From JAFKKS01 sp039808325 (GTDB lineage: Bacteria; Pseudomonadota; Alphaproteobacteria; Rhizobiales; Xanthobacteraceae): a stretch of 64,000 nt of DNA. The translations under genes were made by a program, and so were the position numbers. Of the stretch, positions 1 through 11,251 are shown in pieces (the first letter of the stretch is position 1; the number at the start of each line of letters is the position of its first letter). The notes below the pieces were generated by a model. The model did not search any database. It was not told the DNA's origin and saw nothing but the letters and a program-made list of their open reading frames with translations. Where the stretch lies: the NCBI GenBank assembly GCA_039808325.1, contig JBDHSU010000007.1, positions 1-64,000 on the forward strand, in the 5' to 3' direction.

Positions 1-467
<467 letters not shown>

Positions 468-476
468 TCAGCTTTT

Positions 477-881
477 TCAGACGACGGTCAGCGTGACGGG
501 CACGTTGTTACGCGTCGCCTTGGAATAGGGGCAAATCTTGTGAGCGTCTTCGAGCAGCGCCTTCACCTTGTCCTTGTCGGCGCCGGGAATGCGCAGCGTG
601 AGTTCGGCCTTGAGCGCGAAGCTCGTCTCGTCCTTGTCGATGGTGACGTTGCAGCCGACTTCCGCCGCCTGTCCGTCGAGCCCGTGCTTCTTGGCGAGCG
701 CGAGCACGGCCTGACCGAAGCAAGCGGACCAGCCGAGCGCGAAGAGCTGCTCGGGATTGTGCCCGTCGCCGTTGCCGCCCATCTCCTTCGGCAGCGCCAT
801 GGCGAGGCCGAGGCCGCCATTGTCGAGAACGGCGCGCCCGTTGCGGCCGCCCTTCGTCGTCGCTTTCGTGGTGTAAGCCAT
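477..881 (-). CDS. ohr: Organic hydroperoxide resistance protein (Ohr/OsmC family)
   Basis: Thiol peroxidase of 134 residues that reduces organic and lipid hydroperoxides in the cytoplasm. The two redox cysteines are visible: Cys54 in the ALGWSACFGQA segment and Cys117 in the ICPYSKATRNN segment, which is the Ohr rather than the OsmC pattern. Length is normal for Ohr (about 140 residues). The position is odd: it lies between atpG (12-base gap) and atpD (24-base gap) on the same strand, splitting the ATP synthase operon. No OhrR-type regulator is visible nearby, so expression may follow the atp operon. YfcE-type functions are not suggested; the family call is firm, the exact substrate is not. 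Confidence 0.93.
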   Translation of the reverse strand: MAYTTKATTKGGRNGRAVLDNGGLGLAMALPKEMGGNGDGHNPEQLFALGWSACFGQAVLALAKKHGLDGQAAEVGCNVTIDKDETSFALKAELTLRIPGADKDKVKALLEDAHKICPYSKATRNNVPVTLTVV

Positions 882-893
882 GCTCGATCTCCC

Positions 894-1775
894 TTAAAGC
901 GCCTCGGCGCCGGAGATGATCTCGATCAGTTCCTTCGTGATCATCGCCTGTCGGGTGCGGTTGTAGGTCTGCGTCTGCTTGCGGATCATCTCGCCGGCGT
1001 TGCGCGTCGCGTTGTCCATCGCCGACATGCGCGCGCCCTGCTCTGATGCTGCGTTCTCGAGCAGCGCGCGGAAAATCTGCACCGCGAGATTGCGCGGGAG
1101 CAGCTCGGGAAGGATCTCGTCCTCCTCCGGCTCGTACTCGTACGCGGCGGACGCGCCGCCATTGGCGTTCGCCGGCGCCTCGAACACCGGCGGGATGATC
1201 TGCAATCCGGTCGGGATCTGCGCGATCACCGACTTGAACTGCGAGAAGAACAGCGTCGCGATGTCGAACTCGCCGGCCTCGAACCGCTTGGTGATCTTCT
1301 CGGCGATATCCTGCGCGTTGGCAAAAGCGATGTTGCGCACGCCGCGCAGTTCGACGAGCTCGACGATCTGCCTGTCGTAGTTGCGGCGGAGCTGGTCGTA
1401 ACCCTTACGACCGACGCAGAAGAACTTGACCTGCTTGCCCTGCCCCATCAGCGCGTTGGCGCGCTCGCGCGCGAGGCGCACGATCGAGGAGTTGAAAGCG
1501 CCGCAGAGGCCGCGCTCGGCGGTGCAGACGACGAGGAGGTGCACGTCGTCCTTGCCGGTGCCGCGCAGGAGGAGCGGCGCGGAATCCATCCCGGCGACGG
1601 CGGAGGCGATGTTGCCCAGCACCTTGTCCATCTGCTCGGCATAAGGCCGGGCGGCGAGCGCGGACGCCTGCGCGCGGCGCAGCTTCGAGGCCGCGACCAT
1701 CTGCATGGCCTTGGTGATCTTCTGCGTCGCCTTGGTGGAGGCGATACGATTGCGAAGGTCTTTGAGTGAAGCCAT
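894..1775 (-). CDS. atpG: ATP synthase F1 subunit gamma
   Basis: Central rotor shaft of the F1 head, 293 residues. The two coiled-coil ends that form the shaft are recognisable: the N-terminal segment with [20 protein letters not shown] and the C-terminal segment with [12 protein letters not shown] and [18 protein letters not shown]. The ATG at 1775 begins [11 protein letters not shown], the usual family start. It follows atpA after 197 bases that contain a large inverted repeat, and precedes ohr. The alphaproteobacterial insertion region around residues 195-215 is acidic and Ala/Gly-rich. Confidence 0.98.
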   Translation of the reverse strand: MASLKDLRNRIASTKATQKITKAMQMVAASKLRRAQASALAARPYAEQMDKVLGNIASAVAGMDSAPLLLRGTGKDDVHLLVVCTAERGLCGAFNSSIVRLARERANALMGQGKQVKFFCVGRKGYDQLRRNYDRQIVELVELRGVRNIAFANAQDIAEKITKRFEAGEFDIATLFFSQFKSVIAQIPTGLQIIPPVFEAPANANGGASAAYEYEPEEDEILPELLPRNLAVQIFRALLENAASEQGARMSAMDNATRNAGEMIRKQTQTYNRTRQAMITKELIEIISGAEAL

Positions 1776-1823
1776 CGTCAGACCATCTTTTTCGCGAGGC
1801 CGCCGCCCAGCGGCACAATGCGC

Positions 1824-1926
1824 TCCCTCCCCCCTCGTGGGGAAGGGTTGGGGAAGGGGGTAAACGGCTTACACGGGAGAGAGAAGCTACCCCCCTCCCT
1901 AGCCCTTCCCCACGAGGGGAGAGGGA
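1824..1926 (-). repeat. Large imperfect inverted repeat between atpA and atpG
   Basis: Two arms of about 36 bases, 1824-1860 and 1890-1926, are near-perfect reverse complements (C-rich arm with CTCGTGGGGAAGGG, G-rich arm mirrored) around a loop of roughly 30 bases. This fills most of the atpA-atpG gap and would form a strong hairpin in the mRNA. Similar CCCTCCCC-type elements occur at 8343, 14728, 35841 and 50765, so it belongs to a dispersed repeat family. Effect on atpG expression is inference. Confidence 0.85.
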
Positions 1927-1972
1927 ACATCTCTGTGCTCGCCGCGATCACTTTCTTTCCGCCGCGGTCACA

Positions 1973-4071
<2,099 letters not shown>

Positions 4072-4242
4072 GTCGTTTGCGCCCTGTGCCTGGATGTCAT
4101 ATCCAAGAATTCACCCGAGCCGCGAGAGCCGCTCAAGCCCTTGGAATAATTGGAATTTCTGAGGGGGGAGCCGAAATGCAGCCCGGCCCCGCCAAAGTCG
4201 AAGGGTTGCTAACATACGGGCCGCGCAGGCGCAACATGACCG

Positions 4243-4256
4243 ATGGGTGCACCCAT
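4243..4256. promoter_or_regulatory. Perfect 14-bp palindrome ATGGGTGCACCCAT upstream of atpH
   Basis: The 14 bases are a perfect dyad with no spacer, about 172 bases upstream of the atpH start. Such compact symmetry fits an operator for a dimeric regulator, but no regulator is known to me for this sequence and the function is inference. Confidence 0.4.
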
Positions 4257-4278
4257 TGTCGCATCAACAGGAAGGTGG

Positions 4279-4382
4279 CTGTCATTCCAGATTGCCGCGA
4301 GCCGGCGAGTCCGGAATACACCGCAGCGCTGGGGATATGGATTCCGGGCTCGCGGACTTCGTCCGCGCCCCAGAATGACGGC
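4279..4382. repeat. Dispersed palindromic intergenic repeat (GTCATTCC...GAATGAC type)
   Basis: Begins with GTCATTCC and ends with the reverse complement GAATGAC. Internal blocks GCGAGCCGGCGAGTCCGGA and TCCGGGCTCGCGGACT are complementary, so the unit folds on itself. This is the form of the degenerate intergenic mosaic repeats common in Bradyrhizobium relatives; related pieces lie at 37845 and 45704. Confidence 0.7.
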
Positions 4383-4384
4383 GC

Positions 4385-6556
4385 TTACAGAAAGCTCTGC
4401 GGGTCGATGTCGGTCTCGAGCTTAAGGCTGCCTTTCGCGCGGGGGACGACCGCAAGCCATTCGCGCAGATAGGCGGAAAGGTCGAAGCCGCGCGCGGATT
4501 TGAGCAGGATGCGCAGACGGTGCCGCCCACGGATCACCGATAGCGGCGCCTCGGCGGGGCCAAGCACGCGCACACGCGCCTCGGGCGGCGCGGCGGACGC
4601 GAGCGCGCGCGCGTAAGCCTGCGTCGCATGCTTGTCGCTACCGGAGACGACGATGCTGGCGAGCCGGCCGAACGGCGGGTAGCCCTGCCGCTCGCGCGCC
4701 TCGATCTCGGCGCCGTAGAAGGCCTCGCGGTCCTGCGCGATCAAGGCGCGCATCACCGGATGCTCCGGCTGGTGCGTCTGCAGATAGCCCTGGCCCTGCC
4801 CGGCTTCGCGGCCGGCGCGCCCCGTCACCTGATGCAGCAGTTGGAACGCGCGCTCCGCCGCGCGCGGATCGCCCTGGCTCAAGCCGAGATCGGCGTCGAC
4901 GATGCCGACGAGGTTGAGGCGCGGGAAATGATGGCCTTTCGCGACGAGCTGCGTGCCGATGATGACGTCGACACGCCCCTCCGCGATGTTCGCGAGTTCC
5001 TCACGCATTGTTTCGATATCGGTGATGAGATCGCTGGAGAGCACCATCACCCGCGCGTCGGGAAACAGCGCGTGCGCCTCCTCCTCCAGCCGCTCGACGC
5101 CCGGCCCGCAGGCAACGAACGACTCCGTCGCCTGGCAGTTCGGGCACGCTCCCGGCGGCGAGGTCGAGAAGCCGCAGTGGTGACAGACGAGCTGGCGCTT
5201 GAAGCGGTGCTCGACGAGCCACGCGTCGCAGTTCGGACATTGCAGGCGAAAGCCGCATTTGCGGCAGAGCGTCAGCGGCGCATAGCCGCGGCGGTTGAGA
5301 AACAGAAGTGCCTGCTCGTTGCGCTCCAGCGCGATCTTGACGGCTTCCGTCAGGCGCGGGGCGACGAAGCGTCCGCGCGGCGGACCTTCCGTACGCAGGT
5401 CGATCGCCTCGATCGCCGGCATCTGCTGCCCGCCGAAACGCTCCGGCAGCGCGAGGCGGCGATAGCGTCCGCGCCGCGCGTTCACTTCGGTCTCGACCGA
5501 CGGCGTCGCCGACGAAAGCACCACCGGGCAACCGGCCTCGCGCGCGCGCACCACCGCCATGTCGCGCGCATGGTAATGCACGCCGTCTTCCTGCTTGTAG
5601 ACCGCGTCATGCTCCTCATCGACGACGACGAGCCCGAGATCGGCGAACGGAAGAAACAGCGCCGAGCGCGCGCCGACGACGACCGGCGCCTCGCCTTCGG
5701 CAACCGCACGCCACAGCCGCGCGCGGCGGCGGCCTGGCACCTGCGAGTGCCATTCGCCCGGCCGCACGCCGAAGCGCGCGGCGAAGCGGTCGAGGAACGC
5801 CGTCGTCAGCGCGATCTCCGGCATCAGGATCAGCGTCTGGCGCTTCTGCCGGATCGCGTCGGCGACGGCCTCGAAATAGACCTCGGTCTTGCCGGAGCCG
5901 GTGACGCCGTCGAGCAGCGCCGCCGCGAACTGGCGCGCCGCCACCATGCCGCGCAATTGATCGGCGGCCGCGCGCTGCGCCGCGGTGAGGTCGATCGCGA
6001 TGTGATCGGGGTCGGGCGTCTCGGCGACCGGCGGGGCCGGCATGACCAGCGCCTCCAGCGTGCCTTCGTCCACCAGCCCGTCGATGACGCCGACGGAAAC
6101 GCCGGCCTCGCGCGCCGCATCCGCTTTCGTGCGCATCATGCCGTCGGCCAACGCCTCGATCACGCGGGCGCGGGCGGAGGTCATGCGCTGCGGCGGCGAA
6201 CCTGCGAGGCGCACGCCGATCCGCTCGCGCTCGGGACCGAGGTCGTTGCCCATGCGCAGCGCCATGCGCAGCACCATGCCGCGCGAGGCGAGCGTGTAAT
6301 CGGCGACCCAGTCGACGAACCGGCGCAACTCGTCCTTGAGCGGCGGAAAGGGAAGCTTCTCGGCGACGTCCTTCAGGCGGTTGTCGAGCCCTGGCCGCGC
6401 CGTTCCCTCGCCCCAGACCACGCCGACGGCCTCGCGCGGCCCGAGCGGCACCGCGACGATGTCGCCGGCCGCGAGGTCGAGTTCCGCCGGCGCGCGGTAG
6501 GAATAGGCCTTGTCGAGCGCGACCGGCGCCAGCACGTCGACGATGCGTTTGGCCAT
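4385..6556 (-). CDS. priA: Primosomal protein N', replication restart helicase PriA
   Basis: 3'-to-5' DNA helicase that reloads the replisome at collapsed forks, 723 residues. The N-terminal 3'-binding domain (KRIVDVLAPVALDKAYSYRA) is followed by the helicase core with Walker A GVTGSGKT at 217-224 and the DEEH box at 313-316. The zinc-binding insert has eight cysteines at 431, 434, 440, 443, 458, 461, 471 and 474, enough for two zinc ions. The start at 6556 is an ATG. It diverges from xerC; priA beside the atp operon is a familiar Rhizobiales arrangement. Confidence 0.97.
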   Translation of the reverse strand: MAKRIVDVLAPVALDKAYSYRAPAELDLAAGDIVAVPLGPREAVGVVWGEGTARPGLDNRLKDVAEKLPFPPLKDELRRFVDWVADYTLASRGMVLRMALRMGNDLGPERERIGVRLAGSPPQRMTSARARVIEALADGMMRTKADAAREAGVSVGVIDGLVDEGTLEALVMPAPPVAETPDPDHIAIDLTAAQRAAADQLRGMVAARQFAAALLDGVTGSGKTEVYFEAVADAIRQKRQTLILMPEIALTTAFLDRFAARFGVRPGEWHSQVPGRRRARLWRAVAEGEAPVVVGARSALFLPFADLGLVVVDEEHDAVYKQEDGVHYHARDMAVVRAREAGCPVVLSSATPSVETEVNARRGRYRRLALPERFGGQQMPAIEAIDLRTEGPPRGRFVAPRLTEAVKIALERNEQALLFLNRRGYAPLTLCRKCGFRLQCPNCDAWLVEHRFKRQLVCHHCGFSTSPPGACPNCQATESFVACGPGVERLEEEAHALFPDARVMVLSSDLITDIETMREELANIAEGRVDVIIGTQLVAKGHHFPRLNLVGIVDADLGLSQGDPRAAERAFQLLHQVTGRAGREAGQGQGYLQTHQPEHPVMRALIAQDREAFYGAEIEARERQGYPPFGRLASIVVSGSDKHATQAYARALASAAPPEARVRVLGPAEAPLSVIRGRHRLRILLKSARGFDLSAYLREWLAVVPRAKGSLKLETDIDPQSFL

Positions 6557-6612
6557 CGCGGAAATTGCCCGAATCTCGAACGTTAATGTGGAGGAAGGAA
6601 CCGGCTGCGATT

Positions 6613-7593
6613 ATGCCAGACGTGTCAAGCAATCCCTCATATCCGGCCGAATCGGCCCTGACCGCACTTCCCGCGGATACCGTCGCGGCGCTGGCGCGCT
6701 GGCAGACGCATCTCGGAGCGGAGCGGCGGCTCTCGCCCAAGACGCTGGAAGCCTACCAGCGCGACGCGCTGCAGTTCCTCGCATTCCTCGCCGAGCACCT
6801 CGACCGCAAGATAACGCTCGCGGCGCTTGCCAGGATCGCGCCGCAGGACGTGCGCGCCTTCATGGCGTCGCGGCGCATGGGCGGGATCGGCAGCCGCTCG
6901 CTGGTGCGCGCGCTCGCCGGGACCCGCTCCTTCGCCCGCTTCCTGGAGCGCGAGGGCAACGGGACGGTCGCGGCGCTCACCGCCGTGCGGGCGCCGAAGC
7001 TCGCCAAGACCCTGCCGAAGCCACTGGCGGCTCCCTCCGCCCGCGCCCTTGCCGACGCCGATACCCGCGCCGGCGAGCCACGCGAGCCCTGGGTGCTGGC
7101 CCGCGACGCGGCGGTGATCGCCCTCCTTTACGGATCGGGCCTGCGCATCTCCGAGGCGCTGGGGCTCAAGCGCAAGGACTTCCCCGAGCCGGGGCCTGGC
7201 GACGCCATCACCGTCCTCGGCAAGGGCAACAAGACGCGCATGGTGCCGGTGCTGCATCGGGTCACGGAACTTGTCGCGGACTATGTCCGGCTCTGCCCCT
7301 ACGACCTTCCGCCCGACGGGCCGCTGTTCGTCGGCGCCAAGGGCGGCCCGCTCTCGCCGCGCATCATCCAGCTCGCGGTCGAGCGCATGCGCGGCGCTTT
7401 GGGCCTGCCCGACTCGGCGACGCCGCATGCGCTGCGGCACTCCTTCGCCACCCACCTCCTCGCCCGCGGCGGGGACCTTCGCGCCATCCAGGAACTGCTC
7501 GGGCACGCCTCGCTCTCGACCACCCAGGTCTACACGGAGGTCGATACCGAGCGCCTGCTCGCCGTCTATGTGAGCGCCCACCCCCGCGCCTGA
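6613..7593 (+). CDS. xerC: Site-specific tyrosine recombinase XerC
   Basis: Tyrosine recombinase of 326 residues that resolves chromosome dimers at dif together with XerD. From the ATG at 6613 the catalytic residues are Arg178 (SGLRISEAL), Lys204 (LGKGNKTR), His272 and Arg275 (PHALRHSF), His298 (LLGHASL) and nucleophile Tyr307 (QVYTEVD). A GGAGGAAGGA purine tract lies 13-14 bases upstream of this ATG, a rather long spacing; an ATG at 6586 and a TTG at 6565 are alternatives. The N-terminal SAM-like domain spans about residues 20-110. It is a housekeeping gene divergent from priA, not a mobile-element integrase. Confidence 0.94.
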   Translation: MPDVSSNPSYPAESALTALPADTVAALARWQTHLGAERRLSPKTLEAYQRDALQFLAFLAEHLDRKITLAALARIAPQDVRAFMASRRMGGIGSRSLVRALAGTRSFARFLEREGNGTVAALTAVRAPKLAKTLPKPLAAPSARALADADTRAGEPREPWVLARDAAVIALLYGSGLRISEALGLKRKDFPEPGPGDAITVLGKGNKTRMVPVLHRVTELVADYVRLCPYDLPPDGPLFVGAKGGPLSPRIIQLAVERMRGALGLPDSATPHALRHSFATHLLARGGDLRAIQELLGHASLSTTQVYTEVDTERLLAVYVSAHPRA

Positions 7594-7706
7594 AGCAGGT
7601 GCAGCGTGGCGCGGCGGTGACAGCGCGCCGAAGTTCGTCACCACGCCTTGCGGCCGCCATGGTCTTCACCTCAGGCTGTCCGGCCGACAAAGCGGGGGAC
7701 GACGCA

Positions 7707-8330
7707 ATGAGTCACGGTGTGCACGCGGTGCAGCACGAAGCCGAGCACAAGATCAACCACAAAGAGCACGATCACGGCGGCGGCCACGACAGCCGCAACC
7801 GGAAGATCGCGCTCGTCATCGCGGTGCTGGCGCTCTTCCTCGCCTTCTCAGAGACCTTGGGCAAGAGCGCGCAGACGGCGGCGATCAGCGACAATGTCGA
7901 AGCCTCGAACCTGTGGGCGTTCTTCCAGGCGAAGACGATCCGCATCACGACGCTGCGCACCGCCGCCGAGATGTTCAAGACCAGCGCCGGCGTCGCCGAC
8001 AACACGCCGGTCGCGGAAGCCATGAACAAGCAGGTCGAGGCGTGGCTGAAGACCGCCGGGCGCTACGAGGACGAGGCGGAACCGCCGGAAGGCCGCAAGC
8101 AGTTGATGGCTCGCGCCAAGGCGGCCGAGCACAAGCGCGACCTCGCGATGGCGCGCTACCACCACTACGAGGTCGCCTCGGCGCTGCTGCTGATCGGCAT
8201 CGTGCTGGCGTCGGCGGCGGTGATCACCGGCATGATCGCGCTGTGCTGGATTGCCGGCGGACTCGGCCTCGCCGGCGTCGCCTTCATGGGCATCGGGCTG
8301 TTCGCGCCGCATGCCGTGCATTTGATGTGA
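7707..8330 (+). CDS. DUF4337 family membrane protein
   Basis: Protein of 207 residues of unknown function. A His/Lys-rich cytoplasmic N-terminus (residues 1-32, with several HDH and HEH clusters) precedes a membrane helix at about 34-52. An amphipathic helical stretch follows (55-150), then two C-terminal membrane helices at about 152-174 and 178-202. This order matches the DUF4337 family. The start ATG at 7707 is preceded by an AGCGGGGGA ribosome-binding site. It stands alone between xerC and a repeat element. The histidine-rich tail could bind metal, but that is inference. Confidence 0.85.
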   Translation: MSHGVHAVQHEAEHKINHKEHDHGGGHDSRNRKIALVIAVLALFLAFSETLGKSAQTAAISDNVEASNLWAFFQAKTIRITTLRTAAEMFKTSAGVADNTPVAEAMNKQVEAWLKTAGRYEDEAEPPEGRKQLMARAKAAEHKRDLAMARYHHYEVASALLLIGIVLASAAVITGMIALCWIAGGLGLAGVAFMGIGLFAPHAVHLM

Positions 8331-8342
8331 GGCTTTCTTCAT

Positions 8343-8458
8343 CCTCCCCCTGAAAGGGGGAGGTCGGATCGCGAAGCGAGCCGGGAGGGGGTCATTTCTG
8401 CCGACGCCCTGCCGATGACGCCCCCCACCCCAACCCTCCCCGTTTCAGAGGGAGGGAG
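8343..8458. repeat. CCTCCCC-type palindromic repeat between the DUF4337 gene and leuD
   Basis: Starts with a short hairpin (CCTCCCCCTGAAAGGGGGAGG) and ends with a related one (CCCTCCCCGTTTCAGAGGGAGG), with a second complementary pair inside. It occupies the gap between two convergent genes and could end transcription from both sides. A close relative is at 50765-50873. Confidence 0.8.
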
Positions 8459-8464
8459 AAGAAG

Positions 8465-9070
8465 TCACAGCCAGGGTCGCTCGGCTTTGGCCTTGCCCTC
8501 GTAAGCGCCGATCGACGGCGCCTTCTCCATCGTCAGGCCGATGTCGTCGAGGCCGTTGAGCAGGCAGTGCTTGCGGAACGCGTCGATCTCGAACTTGACG
8601 GTGCCGCCGTCCGGCCCGCGGATTTCCTGGTTCTCGAGGTCGATGGTGATCGTCGCGTTGGCGCCGCGGTCGGCATCGTCGAACAGCTTCTCGAGGTCTT
8701 CCGGCGAGACGCGGATCGGCAGCACGCCGTTCTTGAAGCAGTTGTTGTAGAAGATGTCGCCGAACGACGTCGAGATCACGCAGCGGATGCCGTAATCGAG
8801 CAGCGCCCACGGCGCGTGCTCGCGCGAGGAGCCGCAGCCGAAATTGTCGCCGACGACGAGAATCTTCGCCTTGCGGTAGGCCGGCTTGTTGAGGATGAAG
8901 TCGGGGTTCTCGCTGCCGTCCTCGCGGAAGCGCTTCTCGGCGAAAAGGCCCTTGCCGAGGCCGGTGCGCTTGATCGTCTTCAGGTAATTTTTTGGAATGA
9001 TCGCGTCGGTATCGACGTTGATCTGCTTCAAGGGCGCCGCGACGCCTTCCAGAACCGTGAATTTTTCCAT
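8465..9070 (-). CDS. leuD: 3-isopropylmalate dehydratase small subunit
   Basis: Small (swivel) subunit of isopropylmalate isomerase in leucine synthesis, 201 residues, full length. It pairs with LeuC, not in the window, to interconvert 2- and 3-isopropylmalate. Recognisable signatures are the N-terminal [18 protein letters not shown] and the swivel motif [17 protein letters not shown] at residues 74-90. The ATG at 9070 gives the standard [14 protein letters not shown] start. It is monocistronic here. Confidence 0.97.
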   Translation of the reverse strand: MEKFTVLEGVAAPLKQINVDTDAIIPKNYLKTIKRTGLGKGLFAEKRFREDGSENPDFILNKPAYRKAKILVVGDNFGCGSSREHAPWALLDYGIRCVISTSFGDIFYNNCFKNGVLPIRVSPEDLEKLFDDADRGANATITIDLENQEIRGPDGGTVKFEIDAFRKHCLLNGLDDIGLTMEKAPSIGAYEGKAKAERPWL

Positions 9071-9136
9071 GGCAAAACCTCAATCCGGACGCCGTTCATG
9101 ACGGTTCGGACCCGGCCGGTCAAGTCGCGGCGTCGC

Positions 9137-9361
9137 CTAGCTTCCATGCATGCGACGGACGCCGCCGGCGCGAGCGACGGAGCTTCGCCGGGCGGTAGTC
9201 AGGCGCTTTCCCAAGCGCCCGAGCATCGCCGCGAGCCAGCGAGCGGCCGAGATGACCATACCCCGCCGCGTTTCGGCACGCAGCGCCGCCGCGCGCTTGC
9301 GGTAATAGTCGTGGTCGATGCTTCCATCGGCGCGACGACGCGGTTCAATATCGACTTCCAT
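9137..9361 (-). CDS. Small conserved protein, RSP_7527-like
   Basis: A 74-residue basic protein starting MEVDIEPRRRADGSIDHDYY. The N-terminal block with DYYRKRAAALRAE resembles the small RSP_7527-type family of alphaproteobacteria, of unknown function. The ATG at 9361 is chosen over the longer frame because GGAGGGAGGG lies 4 bases upstream. The C-terminus is Arg/Ala-rich, with a possible amphipathic helix at about residues 36-52. It is divergent from the winged-helix/hydrolase gene at 9513. The family assignment is from memory of the motif and is moderate. Confidence 0.6.
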   Translation of the reverse strand: MEVDIEPRRRADGSIDHDYYRKRAAALRAETRRGMVISAARWLAAMLGRLGKRLTTARRSSVARAGGVRRMHGS

Positions 9362-9512
9362 GACGCCCTCCCTCCATGGCCGCAGGCAGCGGCCTCTTTC
9401 GGGAAGCATGCGCCGGGGCATTCCCCGCGACTTTGAGCCGCGCTTGAGGACGGCTTGATTTTGGCTTGAGGTGCCGCTGATTATCCCGGCAGGAACGGAA
9501 AACCGGCTCTGA

Positions 9513-10730
9513 TTGCGCCGTGCCGAGGGACCTTTGGCGCTTCGATTTGGCCCATTCTCGCTCGACATCCCGCGACGCGAATTGCGGCGGGAGGGCGCGC
9601 TCGTGGCGGTGGAGCCGCAGGTCTTCGACCTCATCGCCTACCTGGTGCAGGAGCGCGCGCGCGTCGTCAGCAAGGACGAAATCCTCGACGCCGTCTGGGC
9701 CGGCCGGATCGTATCGGAATCGACGCTGACCAGCCGTATCAATGCCGCGCGGCGGGCGCTCGGCGACAGCGGCGAGGCGCAAAGCCTGATCCGCACGGTT
9801 CCGCGCAAGGGCTTCCGCTTCGTCGGCGAGGTGGACGACCCGGCCACTCCTTCGGCGCCGCCGTCCCCCGGTGCGCAAGCGACCTTCCCTCACGCTCCGC
9901 GCGTCACGTTCTGCCGCAGCGCCGACGGGGTCAATATCGCGATCAGCACATGCGGCGACGGTCCACCGCTGGTCAAGGTCGGCACATGGCTGACCCATGT
10001 CGAGCACGACTGGCACACGTCGGTCTGGGGACCGCTGTACCGGCATCTGGCGGAGCGGTTTAAGCTCGTCCATTACGATCCGCGCGGCTGCGGCCTCTCC
10101 GACCAGGAACCGCAGAACATGTCGTTCGAGGGTTTCGTTCACGACCTCGAGGCCGTCGTCGACGCCGCCGGCCTGGAGCAATTCGCGCTGCTCTGCTTTT
10201 CGCAAGGTGCCTCCGTCGGCATCGCATATGCGGTGCGCCATCCGGAGCGCGTGTCGCGAATGGTCGTCGCCGGCGGCTTTCCTCTCGGCTGGCGCAAGCG
10301 CGGAAGCGCTGCGGAAATCGCAACGCGCGAGGCGATGATGACGCTGATCCGGCACGGCTGGGGGCAGGACAATCCCGCATTCCGCCAGGTCTTCACCACC
10401 CGCTTCTGGCCGGACCTGCGGCCGGAACACATCGAGGCGTTCGACGCATTGCAGCGCTACTCCGCTACGCCGGAAGGCGCAGTGCGCATCCAGGACGTCA
10501 CCGGCGATTTCGACGTCACCGGCCTGCTGCCGCAGGTGACGGTGCCGACGCTCGTCATTCATAGCCGCGATGACGGCGCGGTGCCGCGCGAGATGGGACT
10601 GCTGATGGCGCGCGGCATCCCAGGCGCGCGGTTCGTCGAAATGCAGACGCGCAACCATACGCCGATGCCGCACGAGCCCGAGTGGCCGCGCTATCTGGAC
10701 GAAATCTGCTCGTTCGCCGGCGCGCGTTGA
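9513..10730 (+). CDS. Winged-helix DNA-binding / alpha/beta-hydrolase fusion protein
   Basis: A 405-residue two-domain protein. Residues 1-105 form an OmpR/PhoB-type winged helix (VEPQVFDLIAYLV, KDEILDAVW, VPRKGFRFVGEV). A Pro/Ala-rich linker (108-130) joins it to an alpha/beta-hydrolase domain (131-405). Catalytic residues appear to be Ser230 (LCFSQGAS), Asp353 or Asp354 (HSRDDG) and His382 (RNHTPMPHE). The first residue of the GxSxG elbow is Cys here. There is no ATG near the start; TTG at 9513 or 9534 is likely. A regulator whose hydrolase domain senses or processes a small ester or lipid is a reasonable guess; the ligand is unknown. Confidence 0.85.
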   Translation: MRRAEGPLALRFGPFSLDIPRRELRREGALVAVEPQVFDLIAYLVQERARVVSKDEILDAVWAGRIVSESTLTSRINAARRALGDSGEAQSLIRTVPRKGFRFVGEVDDPATPSAPPSPGAQATFPHAPRVTFCRSADGVNIAISTCGDGPPLVKVGTWLTHVEHDWHTSVWGPLYRHLAERFKLVHYDPRGCGLSDQEPQNMSFEGFVHDLEAVVDAAGLEQFALLCFSQGASVGIAYAVRHPERVSRMVVAGGFPLGWRKRGSAAEIATREAMMTLIRHGWGQDNPAFRQVFTTRFWPDLRPEHIEAFDALQRYSATPEGAVRIQDVTGDFDVTGLLPQVTVPTLVIHSRDDGAVPREMGLLMARGIPGARFVEMQTRNHTPMPHEPEWPRYLDEICSFAGAR

Positions 10731-10746
10731 GAGCGGCGGGCGCCGC

Positions 10747-11175
10747 TCATGTCACGCTCGCCTCGATCGCCTCCATATCGTCATCGGACAGGCCGAAATG
10801 GTGACCGATCTCGTGGATGAGAACGTGGACGATCACCGCCGCCAGCGTCTCCTCATGCTCGGCCCAGTAGTCGAGCATCGGCCGCCGGTAGAGCCACACC
10901 ATGTTGGGCATCTGTCCGGTGACGGCGGCATCGGACTGGAACGGCAGACCGACGCCCTGGAACAAGCCCATGAGGTCGAACGGGTCGTCGATCCGCATGT
11001 CGCGCAGCACCTCCTCCGTCGCGAAGTCGGTGACCCGGATGACGAGATGTCCGCACATGGTGCGGAATTCGTCCGGCAGGCGGGCGAACTCCTCCCGCGC
11101 GAGCACCTCGATGTCGGTGAGGGAGGGCGCGACGAAATCGCGCCAGGCGTTCGGGTCAGCGGGAGCGTCGGCCAT
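10747..11175 (-). CDS. Zincin-like metallopeptidase family protein (PF06262 type)
   Basis: Small protein of 142 residues with the zinc motif HEIGHHFGLSD: His121, Glu122 and His125, plus Asp131 as the likely third ligand. This is the HExxHxxGxxD pattern of the bacterial minimal zincin family. No signal peptide is present, so it should act in the cytoplasm. Substrates are unknown. Its stop lies 16 bases from the end of the convergent gene ending at 10730. Confidence 0.88.
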   Translation of the reverse strand: MADAPADPNAWRDFVAPSLTDIEVLAREEFARLPDEFRTMCGHLVIRVTDFATEEVLRDMRIDDPFDLMGLFQGVGLPFQSDAAVTGQMPNMVWLYRRPMLDYWAEHEETLAAVIVHVLIHEIGHHFGLSDDDMEAIEASVT

Positions 11176-11251
11176 GGTGCCGTGACATGACGCGATCCGT
11201 GACCTCGACTCAAGGGTGCTGTTGCCGCGGCGCGGGACCTAAACTCCGATG

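Larger units (their letters stand above)
4072..4384. other. Intergenic region upstream of the ATP synthase operon
   Basis: No convincing gene lies in these 313 bases between priA and atpH, both on the minus strand. The region must hold the atp operon promoter. It contains a perfect 14-base palindrome at 4243-4256 and a dispersed repeat at about 4279-4382. No clear -35/-10 pair could be assigned with confidence. Confidence 0.6.

Noticed and set aside
4628..6586. Plus-strand frame of 652 codons opposite priA
   Set aside because: Composition is typical of an antisense shadow (Arg/Asp/His/Leu-rich), and priA on the other strand has all helicase motifs.
6613..7593. Tyrosine recombinase as sign of an integrated element
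   Set aside because: It is the housekeeping XerC type, divergent from priA, with no attachment-site repeats, tRNA or phage genes near it.
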